A stretch of DNA of 64,000 nt, from the NCBI RefSeq assembly GCF_947241705.1, contig NC_079257.1, positions 124,001 through 188,000 of the forward strand. Direction: 5' to 3'. Source of the DNA: Saccharomyces mikatae IFO 1815 (Eukaryota > Ascomycota > Saccharomycetes > Saccharomycetales > Saccharomycetaceae). Made by a program: the position numbers and the translations under genes. Below the pieces are notes generated by a model. That model saw only the letters and a program-made list of their open reading frames with translations, had not been told where the DNA came from and ran no database searches. This document shows, one piece after another, positions 29,905-41,457 of the stretch (the stretch's first letter is position 1; each line of letters starts with the position of its first letter).

Positions 29905-32022
29905 TCAAGTAGTGATTAGGTCAACTCTTGCGCGTTTCCAGACGTTATGAAGATAGACGGGCTCTTCACCTTCTACAAGCGTCAAATTCCCGTCTTCAAG
30001 ATCTGGACAAGTCACGGTAATTTGTGCATAAGATCCCCTGTTACCTGTTGCCCTCATAAATCTTCCAGGGTTAATAACAATTACATTTTGAACAACTCTT
30101 GCAAAGTACTGTAATTCACTAGGTATAATCATTATGTCAGGGGAGAACCCACCGACAAATTCTGTTAGTCCCAGATAGCTCACGTCTAAATCTGTACCTG
30201 ATATATGCTCATAAGCTTTTCCCGCATTGTTCTTCGTATTACTAGCTTCCTCGTTTGAGAATTCATTTTTCGGTTTTATTCTAGTACGAATGCTTCCTGG
30301 GAAAATGGGGTAATATCTGCGCTGTTGTAAGATATGCTCAGAAACACGATCCAGTCTATACCTTGATGAAGTGCTGCCACCTTTAATGACTTCCTTTAGA
30401 TCTTTGAACGTATCGACATTCGAACAACCAAAGTATATCTCGTTTATTTGAAAAGAAGAAGGATTAGTCATGCACTTAAAGTTTTTTTTGGGTAACTGTA
30501 AAGCCTTTCTATTTAAAGAGGCTTGTGGATATGCAGCATGATTGGAAATCGCGTCTCTTGTAGAGGGTATCAGTATGATTTGAATATGCGGTGATATGGT
30601 TTTTAGAATAGGTGTAAATAATTTTAGAAAAAGCTCATCCAATGTTTTTGGCTGCGTTTTGAATTGGGGAAAAACTGGTATTTTACCACTGGCTATTAGA
30701 GGGTGAGTTATATCTATGAATGGGCCAAACATTATTAAAACATGAGGTTTTGCTTTGTTATTTATACGGCTAATAAAGTCTTGCAGTAGCTCCAAGGAAA
30801 AATTATCGTCGGAAAAGTATGGGCCACATGTGACTATAACCTTCAAAGAAGAACCCTCCAAGTTTGCTTGGCACTGTTGCAATTCTTCTGATGTAGATAC
30901 TGGCAAGTTTGGGTAAGGTAGTGCTAATGTAGAGTTGACAGTAAAATAATCTCCGTTCGCGTTTTTACCTTTGAACGCCACAATTTGTCCTAAGAAAAAA
31001 GAAAGCTCATTTACCTGTGATAGGTCTAGCCTTACTCTTCTTCCAACTCCACCCATCCTTGAAGTCTCTAGGGAAAGAGATTCTGGGTTTAAAAATTTGT
31101 CGTAGGTAGGCGAATCTGGAACAATCCTTCCAACAGTATAGATTTCAGACTGGGATTGAATGGTTGGATCAGCGAAATCATTTGGCGATAATTTATAATG
31201 ATTTTGAATAATCTTGGTAAATGAGTCAATTTGATCATCGAGAACATCGGAAGCTTCCTGTAAATTTTGCCTCATTGTCCTGAATTTATACTTTTTAGCA
31301 TCATAAAAAGGTTCAACTTTAACCTCATTGGTTGATAGTTCTTCGCCCAGCACAATATCTACATTGGAGTTACCGGACGATACTTCAATGTTTTCAGGGT
31401 TGAGGGAATCTAAAATCTTGCCGGCAGTACAATTCTGCTTCAGTGCTGTCGGGGTGTTCGTTGTTGGAGTTTGGAAAGTTGATGGGTTCGGAGACTTAAC
31501 GTCTGGGTTTTTAACTTGTGACAGAGAATCCTTTATATCCCCGCCATCTCCCAATAAGCCTGGTGTAAACTCTAACTTAAGAGAACCATTTTCCTTTCCA
31601 TTTGGTTCTGTTTCAGAACTTGCATTGTAAGTTTTCTTGGAATCACTGAGTGAAAAGGGACCATGCAATTTTCTTTTTTTCAAGGTTGGTGTTTTCGGAA
31701 TATGAAGACCAAACAAAGGACTCGAATTCAAATTTTTTTTTATAACTGGTTTTTTGGTAGATGCGGTTATCTTTGAAGTGGATGAATTCAGATTTGCACG
31801 CTTTTCCATTTGTAATTGCAAGAATTTCTTGAACTCATCTATATTCTTGGATGTTAGATCTGTGTGTATTTGATGTCTTTGATTGGAAAATTGCTCCCAT
31901 TTAATGTACAGATCTTCAACCGTCAGTGCATGTAGTTTCTTTAAGTTTTCTAATGCGGTTACAATCTCTGGTTTATCTGCCTCTGGCCCAAAATGGGTGA
32001 TGACGTCCATAGACTCACTCAT
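29905..32022 (-). CDS. POL12: POL12, B subunit of DNA polymerase alpha-primase
   Basis: This 705-residue protein equals S. cerevisiae Pol12 in length. The N-terminal domain, about residues 1-90, is a helical bundle, followed by a Ser/Thr/Pro-rich phosphorylated linker to about 220. An OB fold comes next (SFFLGQIVAFKGKNANGDYF), then an inactive calcineurin-like phosphoesterase domain (LKVIVTCGPYFSDDNF, VLIMFGPFID, IILIPSTRDA) typical of B subunits. It tethers Pol1 and primase for initiation of DNA synthesis and has a role in telomere end protection. Two MCB boxes upstream predict G1/S expression. Confidence 0.96.
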   Translation of the reverse strand: MSESMDVITHFGPEADKPEIVTALENLKKLHALTVEDLYIKWEQFSNQRHQIHTDLTSKNIDEFKKFLQLQMEKRANLNSSTSKITASTKKPVIKKNLNSSPLFGLHIPKTPTLKKRKLHGPFSLSDSKKTYNASSETEPNGKENGSLKLEFTPGLLGDGGDIKDSLSQVKNPDVKSPNPSTFQTPTTNTPTALKQNCTAGKILDSLNPENIEVSSGNSNVDIVLGEELSTNEVKVEPFYDAKKYKFRTMRQNLQEASDVLDDQIDSFTKIIQNHYKLSPNDFADPTIQSQSEIYTVGRIVPDSPTYDKFLNPESLSLETSRMGGVGRRVRLDLSQVNELSFFLGQIVAFKGKNANGDYFTVNSTLALPYPNLPVSTSEELQQCQANLEGSSLKVIVTCGPYFSDDNFSLELLQDFISRINNKAKPHVLIMFGPFIDITHPLIASGKIPVFPQFKTQPKTLDELFLKLFTPILKTISPHIQIILIPSTRDAISNHAAYPQASLNRKALQLPKKNFKCMTNPSSFQINEIYFGCSNVDTFKDLKEVIKGGSTSSRYRLDRVSEHILQQRRYYPIFPGSIRTRIKPKNEFSNEEASNTKNNAGKAYEHISGTDLDVSYLGLTEFVGGFSPDIMIIPSELQYFARVVQNVIVINPGRFMRATGNRGSYAQITVTCPDLEDGNLTLVEGEEPVYLHNVWKRARVDLITT

Positions 32023-32215
32023 TTTATTTGATACAGTTGCTCTCCGTTTATATTTATATATAAACTCTAGTAAACGAACTAATAATCGACTGTCCTGGTG
32101 AAATTTTTATGCTAATATTTTATATATGTATGGAAAAATGATATTAAATATGACTTCAAAGAACTCATACTATTACAATTCTAAGAACAAGCAAAAAGGA
32201 ACGAGTACTGATGAG

Positions 32216-32249
32216 ACGCGTCACGTCAAAAAAAAAAAAATTAACGCGT
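32216..32249. promoter_or_regulatory. Two MCB (MluI cell-cycle) boxes of POL12
   Basis: ACGCGT occurs at 32216-32221 and 32244-32249, separated by a run of A residues, 194-227 bp upstream of the POL12 ATG. MBF (Mbp1-Swi6) binds these boxes to give G1/S transcription of replication genes. The pair lies within 50 bp of the STU1 stop. Confidence 0.85.
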
Positions 32250-32264
32250 CAACAATGCTATTCA

Positions 32265-35200
32265 CTATTCGTTTGAGGCGATGAACATAATCATTTTAAA
32301 GACATCTTTAGGTAAGCAATCGAATAACCGTTCAGTTTCTTGTTCAGTAGAGTCTGGAGCAGATTGGAGGAGTCTTAAACAATGTGCTAAGACCACAGCA
32401 CTAGTAAAGTTCCATGAGGTATTATCACTCCCCATAGTGAAATAGCTCATTGTTTGGATAATTTCTGAGAGGTTAGATTTCTTAAATTGCTGGCAAATGG
32501 TAGGAGACAACAGCATTTTCCATAAGGTCTCCATTAAAAAGGTCTCTTTCACACCGGCCGTATCTGGCTGAATTTCTGTAACCAGCATGCTTAGAATTCT
32601 TGTTGCTGAATGTTTTTTAAAGAAGTTTGATAGCATTAGATTATCCCGGAACTCCTGTGCTAATTTATATATTTCATTCCCGTAGTCAGAAAACTTATTA
32701 AGCATTAAAAGGATTTGTTCCCATACTTCCTCGAACGACATCCTTAATGAAACTCCATCATCATCGGCATTTCCATCTACTTTATTCAAAAATTTCTTCC
32801 AAACTAAAAGACTATGGACAAGAATAATGGATTTACTGGAGATTTTCGATGGTATTGATGGCGTATCATCTGTGGATTTCAAAAGCATAATAGCAACAGC
32901 CAAAAGTTCATCAAAGCCATTTTCATTTGTCAACCAATTGATCATTTTCTGATTTTGAAAACATATAATTAAGGGTTCGATCAGGTAGTTTATATGTTTC
33001 ATAGTGAAGGAACCGCTTTTGATTCTGTTTATAGCTTTCAGCATGTGGCTGAAATAAACACTGGAATCCATTGAAGTGTTACCAATAGAATCGACCATTA
33101 AAAGATGACTAATTTCATATACAGTTAACGAATCCTTCAAGAAATTATCCATAATAGAAAACTTTGTCGTTTCGGGTTTCTTGTTATTTACCAACTTTAG
33201 TCTCTTAGAGTTTATATCTTGTTCAGTTAGGGTTAGCTCTCTCTCTCTCTTTACAGTGGTTCTGTGCTTTTGATCCATATTCTCATCCTCGTCTCCTTTT
33301 ATTGGTGACATGGTTTCCAAATCAGGTTTCTCGTTTTCGTTTTCAACACTTTTTTTACACTCATTCATTATCTTTGGAGGATCTGTACTAAATTTGACGG
33401 TTGGTTCGTTATCGTCTTTCAGTTTTTTTTCGGTATTATCATTACTGTTATGGAAAATCTCACTTAAATTTAGATCTGATTTTGGCGAATTATCCATATC
33501 CTGATCGTTTTCTTCCTCTTTTACTGGATTTGGATAATCTAACTGGTAAACACTTACAATTTTTGTCATTTCTGAGAGCTTTTTATCCTTCTCATTATCA
33601 TCATGAAAAACCACACTATCTGTGCTTGATGTTCTTTTTTGATCAACATTGTTTTTTAATCCCAGTGTTTTATCAGTTTCTAGGCTCTTGAATGGATTAA
33701 TCATTGTCATTTCCATGTATTTTTTCACATCATTTTCGTCGTCCGCTGCCTCGTCGAAGTCATCATCTCTTTCAAATTTCTTATTGTCAATGGAGGTGAA
33801 GCTTACAGAATTCTCCCTCGAAATAATATTTTCTATTCTGAAGCTAGCGTCCTTCTTCTCGAGTTCATGGCAAATTTTCATCTTAGTGGATACAATGTCA
33901 AAATCAGTTAACAACTTATCAAAGCGTTCATTATGAAATTTATATATTTCAAAAATCAAATTGAAATAACATGTATAGTCAAACTCTTTGCCATAAACTT
34001 GAAAGAGACAATTCAATAACTTGGGCATCAGATCGTTCACTTTTAGTTTTAAAGTGTTATCATGTTTGCTATTCAATTTACGGAAAATTTCTAATAGTAG
34101 CTTGAAATTGTAATCGAAGAACACAGTTTTGTATTTCATATAGTATATTTTTGAGTCGGCTGGACAATTGCCGGAATTTAAGAAATTCAATAGCTCCACA
34201 ATGGATACAATCAAGTTGATTAGTTCATGAGGCTTGTCAGAATTAGTTTTATTCTTAGAGATTTCCATGTAATCAAAATCAATAATAGCATATAGCTCAA
34301 GGAGATAGTTTATGGGAATTTCATTTATAAACTTCGGTATTTTTAGAAATGGTTTGAAATCATGTGGTGATTTTATCATAATTTGGCGTAGCTTTTTCAG
34401 TATTTTAGCAAATTCGATTTTTGGTACGGATATTGAGGATGATGATTGCTGTGGTTCCGACAATAGTTCCTTCTCTAAATATTGCAGTATCTCTTTGAAT
34501 TGGGTCAAAAAAGAATCATCATTGAATCTTTTATAAAGGGCCTCGTATTCACCAGGTTTGTTACCACCTTGCATTGAAATCGGAGAAGATGAAATTGAAA
34601 CGCCGTTCTTATCCATATATTTTTTTATGAGAGGATTAGAGTAACTGTTCGATAATTCGTCAGTCAAATCAATCTGGTTTGAAGAAAAGTCGTCTAGATT
34701 ATTGTAATTTTCAGGCGTTTTTGTAGTGGCAGTAGAAGGAGGTGCACTAACCTTTCTTTTAATAAAATTATTATTATCTTTCGCGCTACTGTTTGTAACA
34801 GGATATGAACTATCCTGATCTCTTGCCCTTTTTTCATTCTCTTTACTTGAATATTCACTAGTTGATCTAAAGTTTGTTTTCAATTTATTCGAAAGCTTAT
34901 TGGGGATAACATTTCCACCTGTTGTGGTCAAAGGAGGGTTGAGTAGGGCAGTAGAGGATGATTGCGTCGGTTGAGCATAACTTGGAAAATTCCTTTTCTG
35001 TTCCAGTAAACTAACTCTTCTTGAAGAAGCGTTGGAAGATTGAGCGTATAAGCGAGTCGCCGTGGTGGAGGTAGAGGCGGTAGATGAGATTCTAGAAACT
35101 TGATAGTTTATATTTAAATGAGTGGGGATTGCTAATTCTGTTGCCTTTTTGAGCTGTGGTGAGAAGGAAGAACTTAGTAATTTTCTAGCATTTGTAGGAT

Positions 35201-36815
35201 AACATTTATAAAAATACCAAAAAGTTATTCTCATCGCCTCTCTCACCGTTGTTTGTGAATCTGAAATTCCTTTTTTTAACCATTCTTCAATGTATATGAG
35301 ATTATTTTCCAACTTTGAAGTTGGGGAAGTCATGGTCGAATTATTAAATAGGAGACTGGAGTCGTTGAACTTAATTAGGAAACTACGCAGCAGTATTGCA
35401 GAACAAAATCTCGGTGCTACCGTCTTCTCATTTATTAATAAGAAGGACAACTGGAATAGTTTATTGTGGAAATGATTTATATCAATGATCAATGTAATTA
35501 AACAATGAAATGCAGTTTGTGAAGAAATTTTTTTAGTAGAGGATAATAAGTTTTTAAAAATGACGAAGACTTGGTCCAATATTGATAAGGGCAAATGGTC
35601 ACTTAAAATATGAATTAGTCTCTTGAGGAAAAGCAACGCCGTTAATGATAATGTTGTCCTCAGCGATGAAGTGGCTCTTGAAATCAGTTCAATTAATTGA
35701 ACCTCCCTCATTGCGGTAACAAATCCTTCTGGGTTGTCTTTGGGGACGTTGCCGGATATGATGTTGTCTAGTTCGATTATATTTGATTGCCTTAGTTTCC
35801 AATTTTGTTCCGTTTCTTTTATGCTTTGGAACGGGACCAGTAAGTTTTCTAAATCCTGTTGTAGTTGGCTCAAAGACTCGTAGTTTTTTTTCACGACTGA
35901 ATCTTTACTGCTTAAGTTGTTTGATAACTGCGGCAACTTCGCCTCAGTTAACAGCAATTGAAACTCGTACTCTTCATCGAACAATGCGGACTTGTCCTCT
36001 TGCAATCCACACTGATCTTGTGAACTTGCTAAACTAACAAACTTCTGTTTGAACTTCCCTACTTCCAAGTCGTTGATGAATCCATTTATCAAATCTTGAG
36101 AATCCTCGTTGTCCGTTTTCAAATACTTGTACATTATATCAAAAATAAGCTCTATTATTATGTTATTGTAATCGTCATTTGCATGCTCATTTAGGTTATT
36201 GTTTAAAAGATTGGTGAACGATAGCATGAAAAATCGCAGTAATTGCAGATGATTTGAATTGTTTTTCTCATTAATCTGGATCAGTTCATCGATAGTCAGT
36301 AACGTAGATTTTATCCTGTTCAAGTAATCTTCGTTTTGTTTGTCATTTGGTCTTTGCAAAAAATTTGCCAGAATGGCTTGGATCTTTGATGGATTCACCA
36401 AGTAGATTGCTTCAATGGCTTTGATAGATGCTAGCCAGAACTTTTTCTCATTAGGCAATTGAAAGATCAAGTGATTCAGTAATTGCTCAACTAGAGTGTC
36501 ATTAAATTTTAAGGGAGACTGCATGGCCACTCGCTTGATTAGGTAGCAAAGCGAGGAGTGTGATAGTAGGATTAACCGCGGGTACGAACGGTAGGCGAAA
36601 TGGCCAGAAATGAACAGTAACGCAGAAAAATAGGCCTGGATTGACGATTCGTTGACTAGCTCCTTTTTTACATGGCCTTTAAACCGCGTGAGCAGTGCCA
36701 TTTTGTCCTCCATGGGTATAGAATTGTCTTTGAATACAGTGTATAACGGGAAGGAATCATCTGGATGCGTATCAGTGCTGCTTTTGTTATTGTTCTCATT
36801 ATTAAAGGACAGCAT
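32265..36815 (-). CDS. STU1: STU1, CLASP-family microtubule protein
   Basis: This 1516-residue protein (about 1513 in S. cerevisiae) is the essential CLASP that binds beta-tubulin and stabilises spindle and kinetochore-captured microtubules. N-terminal helical TOG-like arrays span roughly 1-280 and 320-580. A basic Ser/Thr-rich microtubule-binding segment at about 580-740 is the most diverged part, with indels against S. cerevisiae. A further helical region, an acidic charged stretch at about 1030-1230, and a conserved C-terminal helical region ending MIMFIASNE follow. The start is ATG at 36815; the reading frame is intact over 4.5 kb. Confidence 0.96.
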   Translation of the reverse strand: MLSFNNENNNKSSTDTHPDDSFPLYTVFKDNSIPMEDKMALLTRFKGHVKKELVNESSIQAYFSALLFISGHFAYRSYPRLILLSHSSLCYLIKRVAMQSPLKFNDTLVEQLLNHLIFQLPNEKKFWLASIKAIEAIYLVNPSKIQAILANFLQRPNDKQNEDYLNRIKSTLLTIDELIQINEKNNSNHLQLLRFFMLSFTNLLNNNLNEHANDDYNNIIIELIFDIMYKYLKTDNEDSQDLINGFINDLEVGKFKQKFVSLASSQDQCGLQEDKSALFDEEYEFQLLLTEAKLPQLSNNLSSKDSVVKKNYESLSQLQQDLENLLVPFQSIKETEQNWKLRQSNIIELDNIISGNVPKDNPEGFVTAMREVQLIELISRATSSLRTTLSLTALLFLKRLIHILSDHLPLSILDQVFVIFKNLLSSTKKISSQTAFHCLITLIIDINHFHNKLFQLSFLLINEKTVAPRFCSAILLRSFLIKFNDSSLLFNNSTMTSPTSKLENNLIYIEEWLKKGISDSQTTVREAMRITFWYFYKCYPTNARKLLSSSFSPQLKKATELAIPTHLNINYQVSRISSTASTSTTATRLYAQSSNASSRRVSLLEQKRNFPSYAQPTQSSSTALLNPPLTTTGGNVIPNKLSNKLKTNFRSTSEYSSKENEKRARDQDSSYPVTNSSAKDNNNFIKRKVSAPPSTATTKTPENYNNLDDFSSNQIDLTDELSNSYSNPLIKKYMDKNGVSISSSPISMQGGNKPGEYEALYKRFNDDSFLTQFKEILQYLEKELLSEPQQSSSSISVPKIEFAKILKKLRQIMIKSPHDFKPFLKIPKFINEIPINYLLELYAIIDFDYMEISKNKTNSDKPHELINLIVSIVELLNFLNSGNCPADSKIYYMKYKTVFFDYNFKLLLEIFRKLNSKHDNTLKLKVNDLMPKLLNCLFQVYGKEFDYTCYFNLIFEIYKFHNERFDKLLTDFDIVSTKMKICHELEKKDASFRIENIISRENSVSFTSIDNKKFERDDDFDEAADDENDVKKYMEMTMINPFKSLETDKTLGLKNNVDQKRTSSTDSVVFHDDNEKDKKLSEMTKIVSVYQLDYPNPVKEEENDQDMDNSPKSDLNLSEIFHNSNDNTEKKLKDDNEPTVKFSTDPPKIMNECKKSVENENEKPDLETMSPIKGDEDENMDQKHRTTVKRERELTLTEQDINSKRLKLVNNKKPETTKFSIMDNFLKDSLTVYEISHLLMVDSIGNTSMDSSVYFSHMLKAINRIKSGSFTMKHINYLIEPLIICFQNQKMINWLTNENGFDELLAVAIMLLKSTDDTPSIPSKISSKSIILVHSLLVWKKFLNKVDGNADDDGVSLRMSFEEVWEQILLMLNKFSDYGNEIYKLAQEFRDNLMLSNFFKKHSATRILSMLVTEIQPDTAGVKETFLMETLWKMLLSPTICQQFKKSNLSEIIQTMSYFTMGSDNTSWNFTSAVVLAHCLRLLQSAPDSTEQETERLFDCLPKDVFKMIMFIASNE

Positions 36816-37084
36816 TATTTCCGAAGCATGCGAGGTTCTCCAAAAACCTTAGTGTTTGACGTTGAATATACCTGTCTACCGGCGGAAGGTGAATTTTTAT
36901 TTCAAAGGTAAATAAATAGATGTTTAACACTTTGAAATGAGTAAACAATCTGATTTTCTTGTAAGAGATGTCAAATGCGCCAATACGCGCCGTCGGGGTA
37001 ACATCAAATCAATCACTCGAATACTATGGAATTATCGTTTCATTACAAAAGAGTACTATGTACTAATAATATGCTACAGTTATA

Positions 37085-38119
37085 TTATATTGCCAGCGTG
37101 GATGTTGATGACAGCGCAGAGTTCATGTTGTTTTCCTTCTGGGTTTTATCTGACTCGGTAGATTGAGGATTAGTATGTAGTTTCAAAGGTTCCGTGAGTA
37201 GATGGCCCATCCTTTCTATCTTGGTCCTGAGATAACCCTCTATTTCCTTGGAGTCTATACCTTCGCTGGAGTTCGTCCAGTGGATAGGTACCATGGGCAC
37301 TCGTTCGACACACTTCAGAAGAGGCGCGTGATCTACCTGTTTTATTTTTTCCGGATTATTTGTCAGCAGCCTGACGTTGCCAATGCCCAGGTCCAGCAAA
37401 ATGGCCTTGCCCAGCGAGAAGTCCCTAGCATCCACAGGATGTTTCAGCATTAAATTCGCCTGTACAGTATCAGCACCCAAATCTTGCAGGTTGTATGCCT
37501 TGAGCTTCTCACCCAACCCGATGCCACGACCCTCTTGTCTTAGATATACGATAACACCATGGCCGCTGCCACCCTGGATGTTGCTTGTGGGCTCGTGATC
37601 ACATGCAATAAGTCTGCCGGCCCTGTCAAATTGCTCACCACAATCACAACGTGCACTCCAGGCGTTCTCACCGGTGTAACACTCAGAATGTATCCGCACC
37701 AACGTGCGGTTGTGGAAGTCCCATGTCGTAGCCTTCGAAGCTAATAGCTCACCTGTAATATCATCAAACTCCAGCGCCAAACCGAGTCTGTCGTCCTCAT
37801 CTGCCACCGTCCTTCCAGGGTATAACTTGCCGATATAGGCACCCCTGATCATTCTATCTTGCTGCGTCTCGTACAGTCTTCTACGGAATAGCGAGCGCGA
37901 CCGTATGTCTTCACCAAACACAATCGCCAAATGTTCCTTGTTGTCACGATTATTGCTGTATAGATGTAAAAAGATATCCGGACCCTGTGTGGTGGGGATG
38001 CGAGCTCTTGCAACACATTGTACAAAGGGCAAGCCGCCGTCATCCTTACCACCTCCCGCACTACCAACCTCATTTTTGCTACTATCCTGATTAACGCTTT
38101 TGATCTTTTCCATTGTCAT
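37085..38119 (-). CDS. RIB1: RIB1, GTP cyclohydrolase II
   Basis: This 344-residue enzyme opens the imidazole ring of GTP in the first step of riboflavin synthesis. Zinc ligands C147, C158 and C160 lie in [18 protein letters not shown], and the GTP-binding [12 protein letters not shown] starts at 194. [18 protein letters not shown] is also conserved. The frame stays open upstream only by a TTG, so the ATG at 38119 (MTMEKIKS) is chosen; it aligns with the S. cerevisiae start MTIDNYDN. A second ATG two codons later could also be used. Residues 1-20 are diverged; the enzyme core is nearly identical. Confidence 0.95.
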   Translation of the reverse strand: MTMEKIKSVNQDSSKNEVGSAGGGKDDGGLPFVQCVARARIPTTQGPDIFLHLYSNNRDNKEHLAIVFGEDIRSRSLFRRRLYETQQDRMIRGAYIGKLYPGRTVADEDDRLGLALEFDDITGELLASKATTWDFHNRTLVRIHSECYTGENAWSARCDCGEQFDRAGRLIACDHEPTSNIQGGSGHGVIVYLRQEGRGIGLGEKLKAYNLQDLGADTVQANLMLKHPVDARDFSLGKAILLDLGIGNVRLLTNNPEKIKQVDHAPLLKCVERVPMVPIHWTNSSEGIDSKEIEGYLRTKIERMGHLLTEPLKLHTNPQSTESDKTQKENNMNSALSSTSTLAI

Positions 38120-38608
38120 CTTGTAGTTTTGTTGTACTATTATGTATAAATTTCTTTGTAATGAATGACTCAATCATCGTGTACACCAGCACAGCAACTT
38201 CCTTATATATACTATACTTGTTGGCGCCCACCCCACAAGAGGCGTCCGACTAATTTCTGACAAATCGTAAAAAGAAAAAGAAAAACTTGAAGGAAAAAAA
38301 AGAAAAGCCTTAGACCTATTGTCTTGTCTCTAAAATTATCAATATACCCTACTTTTTTCTTTCATAACCTTTTACTCCTGATATATACCCTATCGCTCTA
38401 TACGGAACCCCTCCTTTTTTTTTTTTGGTGTGGATCAGCTCGCTCAGTTAAAAAACAACAAGAGCAGAGAATTAAGTACCGGGCATATATAACCACAGAG
38501 TGTAAGCAGTATAAACATCACTCCCCACCCAAGTCCGGCGCCCCTTTAGTAACAAAACATCAACTGATCGGGTAACTTAGAGACAGAGCATCAGTATATA
38601 TACCCGCC
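38120..38608. promoter_or_regulatory. Divergent promoter RIB1 / HEK2
   Basis: This 489 bp interval has long pyrimidine-rich stretches on the HEK2 side and a perfect Reb1 core very close to HEK2. GGCGCCCACCCCAC near 38223-38236 is GC-rich but matches no site I am sure of. Confidence 0.5.
38569..38575 (+). promoter_or_regulatory. Reb1 core 34 bp upstream of the HEK2 ATG
   Basis: CGGGTAA is a perfect Reb1 core. It is unusually close to the start codon, so either the HEK2 5' UTR is very short or the site is within transcribed DNA. Confidence 0.4.
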
Positions 38609-39751
38609 ATGTCACAGTTCTTCGAAGCTGCTACTCCCGTTGCAATCCCTACAAGCAATGCCAACGGCGGCACCAGTGATGCCGGCAGCGCCGCCACTGG
38701 CGCCGCCCCTGTTGTTGGCGCCACCTCTCAACCTACCATCAATCATAGGCTATTGCTGTCTCTGAAAGAGGCTGCCAAGATCATTGGCACCAAGGGCTCT
38801 ACCATCTCACGCATAAGAGCTTCCAACTCCGTCAAGATTGGTATTTCTGAAAAGGTACCCGGTTGTTCCGACAGAATTCTATCCTGTGCAGGTAATGTAA
38901 TTAATGTGGCGAACGCCATCGGTGATATTGTTGACGTGCTCAACAAGCGGAATCCCGAGAATGAGGATGCCGCTGAAGGCGAGATCGAGGAGCACTATAA
39001 CTTCCATTTCCTGAACCATATTTTGCCAGCTCCCTCTAAGGGCGAAATTAGAGACCTGCAACAACTAGAAAACATTGGTTATGTGAGGCTCATTGTGGCA
39101 AATTCCCACATCTCTTCGATCATCGGCAAGGCTGGCGCCACCATTAAGTCTCTTATCAATAAGCACGGCGTCAAGATTGTGGCCTCCAAGGACTTCTTGC
39201 CTGCTAGTGACGAGAGAATCATTGAGATCCAAGGTTTTCCAGGTTCCATCACGAACGTACTCATTGAAATCAGCGAGATTATTTTGAGTGATGTTGACGT
39301 GAGATTCAGCACAGAAAGATCTTATTTTCCTCATTTAAAAAAGTCGTCTGGTGAACCTACCCCCGCTTCTAGTTCTTCCAACACTAAAATTGAATTGAAG
39401 ATCCCAGAACTTTACGTGGGTGCCATTATTGGTCGTGGAATGAACAGAATCAAAAACTTGAAAACTTTTACTAAAACTAATATTGTTGTGGAAAGGAAGG
39501 ATGATGACGACAAGGACGAAAATTTTAGAAAATTCATAATCACAAGTAAATTCCCGAAGAATGTAAAACTCGCTGAATCCATGCTTTTGAAAAACCTGAA
39601 TACCGAAATTGAGAAGCGTGAAAACTATAAGAGAAAGCTGGAAGCCTCGGAAGGAAGTACCACTGCTGTTTCTGAACATTCCGATGTTCCTTCCTCTTCC
39701 GAAGAGAAGGAAGAAGTGCAGGAGGAACATGACAATGAAGGACAACAGTAG
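38609..39751 (+). CDS. HEK2: HEK2/KHD1, three-KH-domain RNA-binding protein
   Basis: This 380-residue protein (381 in S. cerevisiae) has three KH domains with intact GxxG loops: GTKG at 60-63, GKAG at 173-176 and GRGM at 275-278. Hek2 binds ASH1 and many other mRNAs, represses their translation during transport, and influences telomeric chromatin. An Ala/Gly/Thr-rich low-complexity N-terminus (1-42) and a Lys/Glu-rich C-terminal tail (330-380) flank the KH array and account for nearly all differences from S. cerevisiae. Confidence 0.96.
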   Translation: MSQFFEAATPVAIPTSNANGGTSDAGSAATGAAPVVGATSQPTINHRLLLSLKEAAKIIGTKGSTISRIRASNSVKIGISEKVPGCSDRILSCAGNVINVANAIGDIVDVLNKRNPENEDAAEGEIEEHYNFHFLNHILPAPSKGEIRDLQQLENIGYVRLIVANSHISSIIGKAGATIKSLINKHGVKIVASKDFLPASDERIIEIQGFPGSITNVLIEISEIILSDVDVRFSTERSYFPHLKKSSGEPTPASSSSNTKIELKIPELYVGAIIGRGMNRIKNLKTFTKTNIVVERKDDDDKDENFRKFIITSKFPKNVKLAESMLLKNLNTEIEKRENYKRKLEASEGSTTAVSEHSDVPSSSEEKEEVQEEHDNEGQQ

Positions 39752-40106
39752 TAGTAGACATGTGCTCATGTGCGCGCGCACACAGACAAAACAAACTATC
39801 ATCTTAACGAATAATGTTGCATCATTACTAGTTTAAACTGTATTTTATTAAAGAGAAAAAAAAGGATTTAATGTATATATATGTATATGTATATATATTT
39901 GTATAGAAAACCTTCTATAAATACTTAATAAAGCTGTTGTATTCTCCTGTATTATAATCTGAATCCATCATTACAGCATTTCGCGCATCGCCGGATGGAG
40001 GCACAGAGAGAGGGAAGGGGAAGATAACATGAAAAAATCGTAAGATTAAGGCAATAGTATAAACAAACAAACAACTACAGCCTTGGAACATAGACTATCT
40101 TCATGG
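39752..40106. other. Intergenic region HEK2 to SHE1
   Basis: This 355 bp interval lies between tandem genes and contains GTATATATATGTATATGTATATATAT-like alternating sequence around 39872-39898, suited to a polyadenylation efficiency element. No other feature is seen. Confidence 0.5.
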
Positions 40107-41138
40107 ATGAATGATAAACTTCAAAAAGAGCACAGAGATAAAGACACCACTTCCCAATTTAATGATTTTACGCCGCCGCATATGAGTATAGACTTCCATT
40201 CAAATAACAATAGCAATATCATCGAGACTATTGGTGTTTCCAAAAGACTTGGCAACTCCGTACTAAGCGAACTAGATTCTAGAGCTACTTCGAAGTTTGA
40301 ATTCCTAAAAGACCAATCCCAGCAACAACATAACGGTAATAAGAGCGGCGAACAGAAATTGGACTCGTATAATATCAATGAGTTTTTCCAAGCAAAGCAT
40401 GATTCTCAATTTGGTCAGATGGAGTCGTTAGACACGCATTATACGCTCTTGCATACACCTAAGAGGAAATCTCAGAATGCAATTCCACAGGACCGGCCCG
40501 AATCGATGAAAAGGTCAAGGCCTTCACGTTCGATTCCATACACTACCCCAGTGGTCAATGATATCACAAGAAGAATACGAAGGTTGAAGCTGCGCAACTC
40601 GTTGGTCAATGGTAATGACATTGTAGCCAGAGCAAGATCTATGCAAGCGAAGTCTAATGTTAATTCGATAAAGAACACGCCATTGTCAAAACCCAAACCG
40701 TTCATACCCAAGCCAAACTTTCTAATGCCCACGACAAATTCTTTAAACAAGATCAACTCTACTCATCGTAATGCATCGTCCTCTTCTTCTTCCTCCTCCT
40801 CATCAGCTCCATCGATCCCAAAATCTAAAGTACCCAGATCTTCATCAATAAGAGATTTACACACCAGAAGCAAACCACCAGAACGCACACCGGTTGCGCA
40901 AGGAACAAGTTCTCAATTGAAGAATTCAATTTCCGTCTTTGATAGACTTTACAAGCAAACAACGTTCTCTAGGTCGACATCTATGAAAAATTTATCATCA
41001 GAAACTCAGACAAAATCCAAAGAAAACATCAATTCAAAGACTCGACTGGTAAAGAGTAAGACAAGCGGCTCATTGTCCAGTCATCTCAAGCAGAATGCGG
41101 CTACTAGCTCAAAGAATGAAAGGCCCATTTGGCGATGA
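40107..41138 (+). CDS. SHE1: SHE1, microtubule-associated dynein regulator
   Basis: This 343-residue protein (338 in S. cerevisiae) is a basic, largely disordered microtubule-binding protein. In S. cerevisiae She1 limits dynein activity and polarises spindle movement into the bud neck, and it also binds the mitotic spindle. Conserved blocks are [57 protein letters not shown] and [19 protein letters not shown] poly-Ser tract at about 225-236 is longer than I recall for S. cerevisiae. Upstream codons reach only a TTG; the ATG at 40107 (MNDKLQKEH) is the start, with an overlapping out-of-frame ATG at 40103. Confidence 0.93.
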   Translation: MNDKLQKEHRDKDTTSQFNDFTPPHMSIDFHSNNNSNIIETIGVSKRLGNSVLSELDSRATSKFEFLKDQSQQQHNGNKSGEQKLDSYNINEFFQAKHDSQFGQMESLDTHYTLLHTPKRKSQNAIPQDRPESMKRSRPSRSIPYTTPVVNDITRRIRRLKLRNSLVNGNDIVARARSMQAKSNVNSIKNTPLSKPKPFIPKPNFLMPTTNSLNKINSTHRNASSSSSSSSSSAPSIPKSKVPRSSSIRDLHTRSKPPERTPVAQGTSSQLKNSISVFDRLYKQTTFSRSTSMKNLSSETQTKSKENINSKTRLVKSKTSGSLSSHLKQNAATSSKNERPIWR

Positions 41139-41457
41139 AGAAATTGCATTTTATAAGAAACATGTCATGTGACGACATTTTAAAAGCGGGAAAGAATACT
41201 ACTAATATAAAACTATTTACTGGATATTTAGAATTTTTTTCTTCTTTATACGTAAAAGTTGCTTAAAACATTTTCATTGTTTTCTTTTTTTTTTGGAATC
41301 TTTGATTCTTGTTGAAAAGAATTTCTAAAAATATAGGAGGATAATAATATTATCAAAAACAAATCGTGTCACTCATTAGACACCAAAAATCAAAAGAAAA
41401 AAAAAGAAGAAATAAAGTGTAAGAGAGAGAATTCAAATAAATCAAGTCAAATTAGAC
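41139..41457. other. Convergent 3' region SHE1 / PET9
   Basis: This 319 bp very AT-rich interval has long T and A tracts. A reverse-strand near-match to the ARS consensus (10 of 11) is present at about 41249-41259 (TATACGTAAAA). No gene is seen. Confidence 0.45.

Noticed and set aside
41249-41259. ARS consensus near-match between SHE1 and PET9; others near 5818, 16610 and 50546
   Set aside because: All are 10 of 11 at best and stand alone. In AT-rich yeast DNA such near-matches are frequent, unlike the paired perfect sites at 48560-48628.
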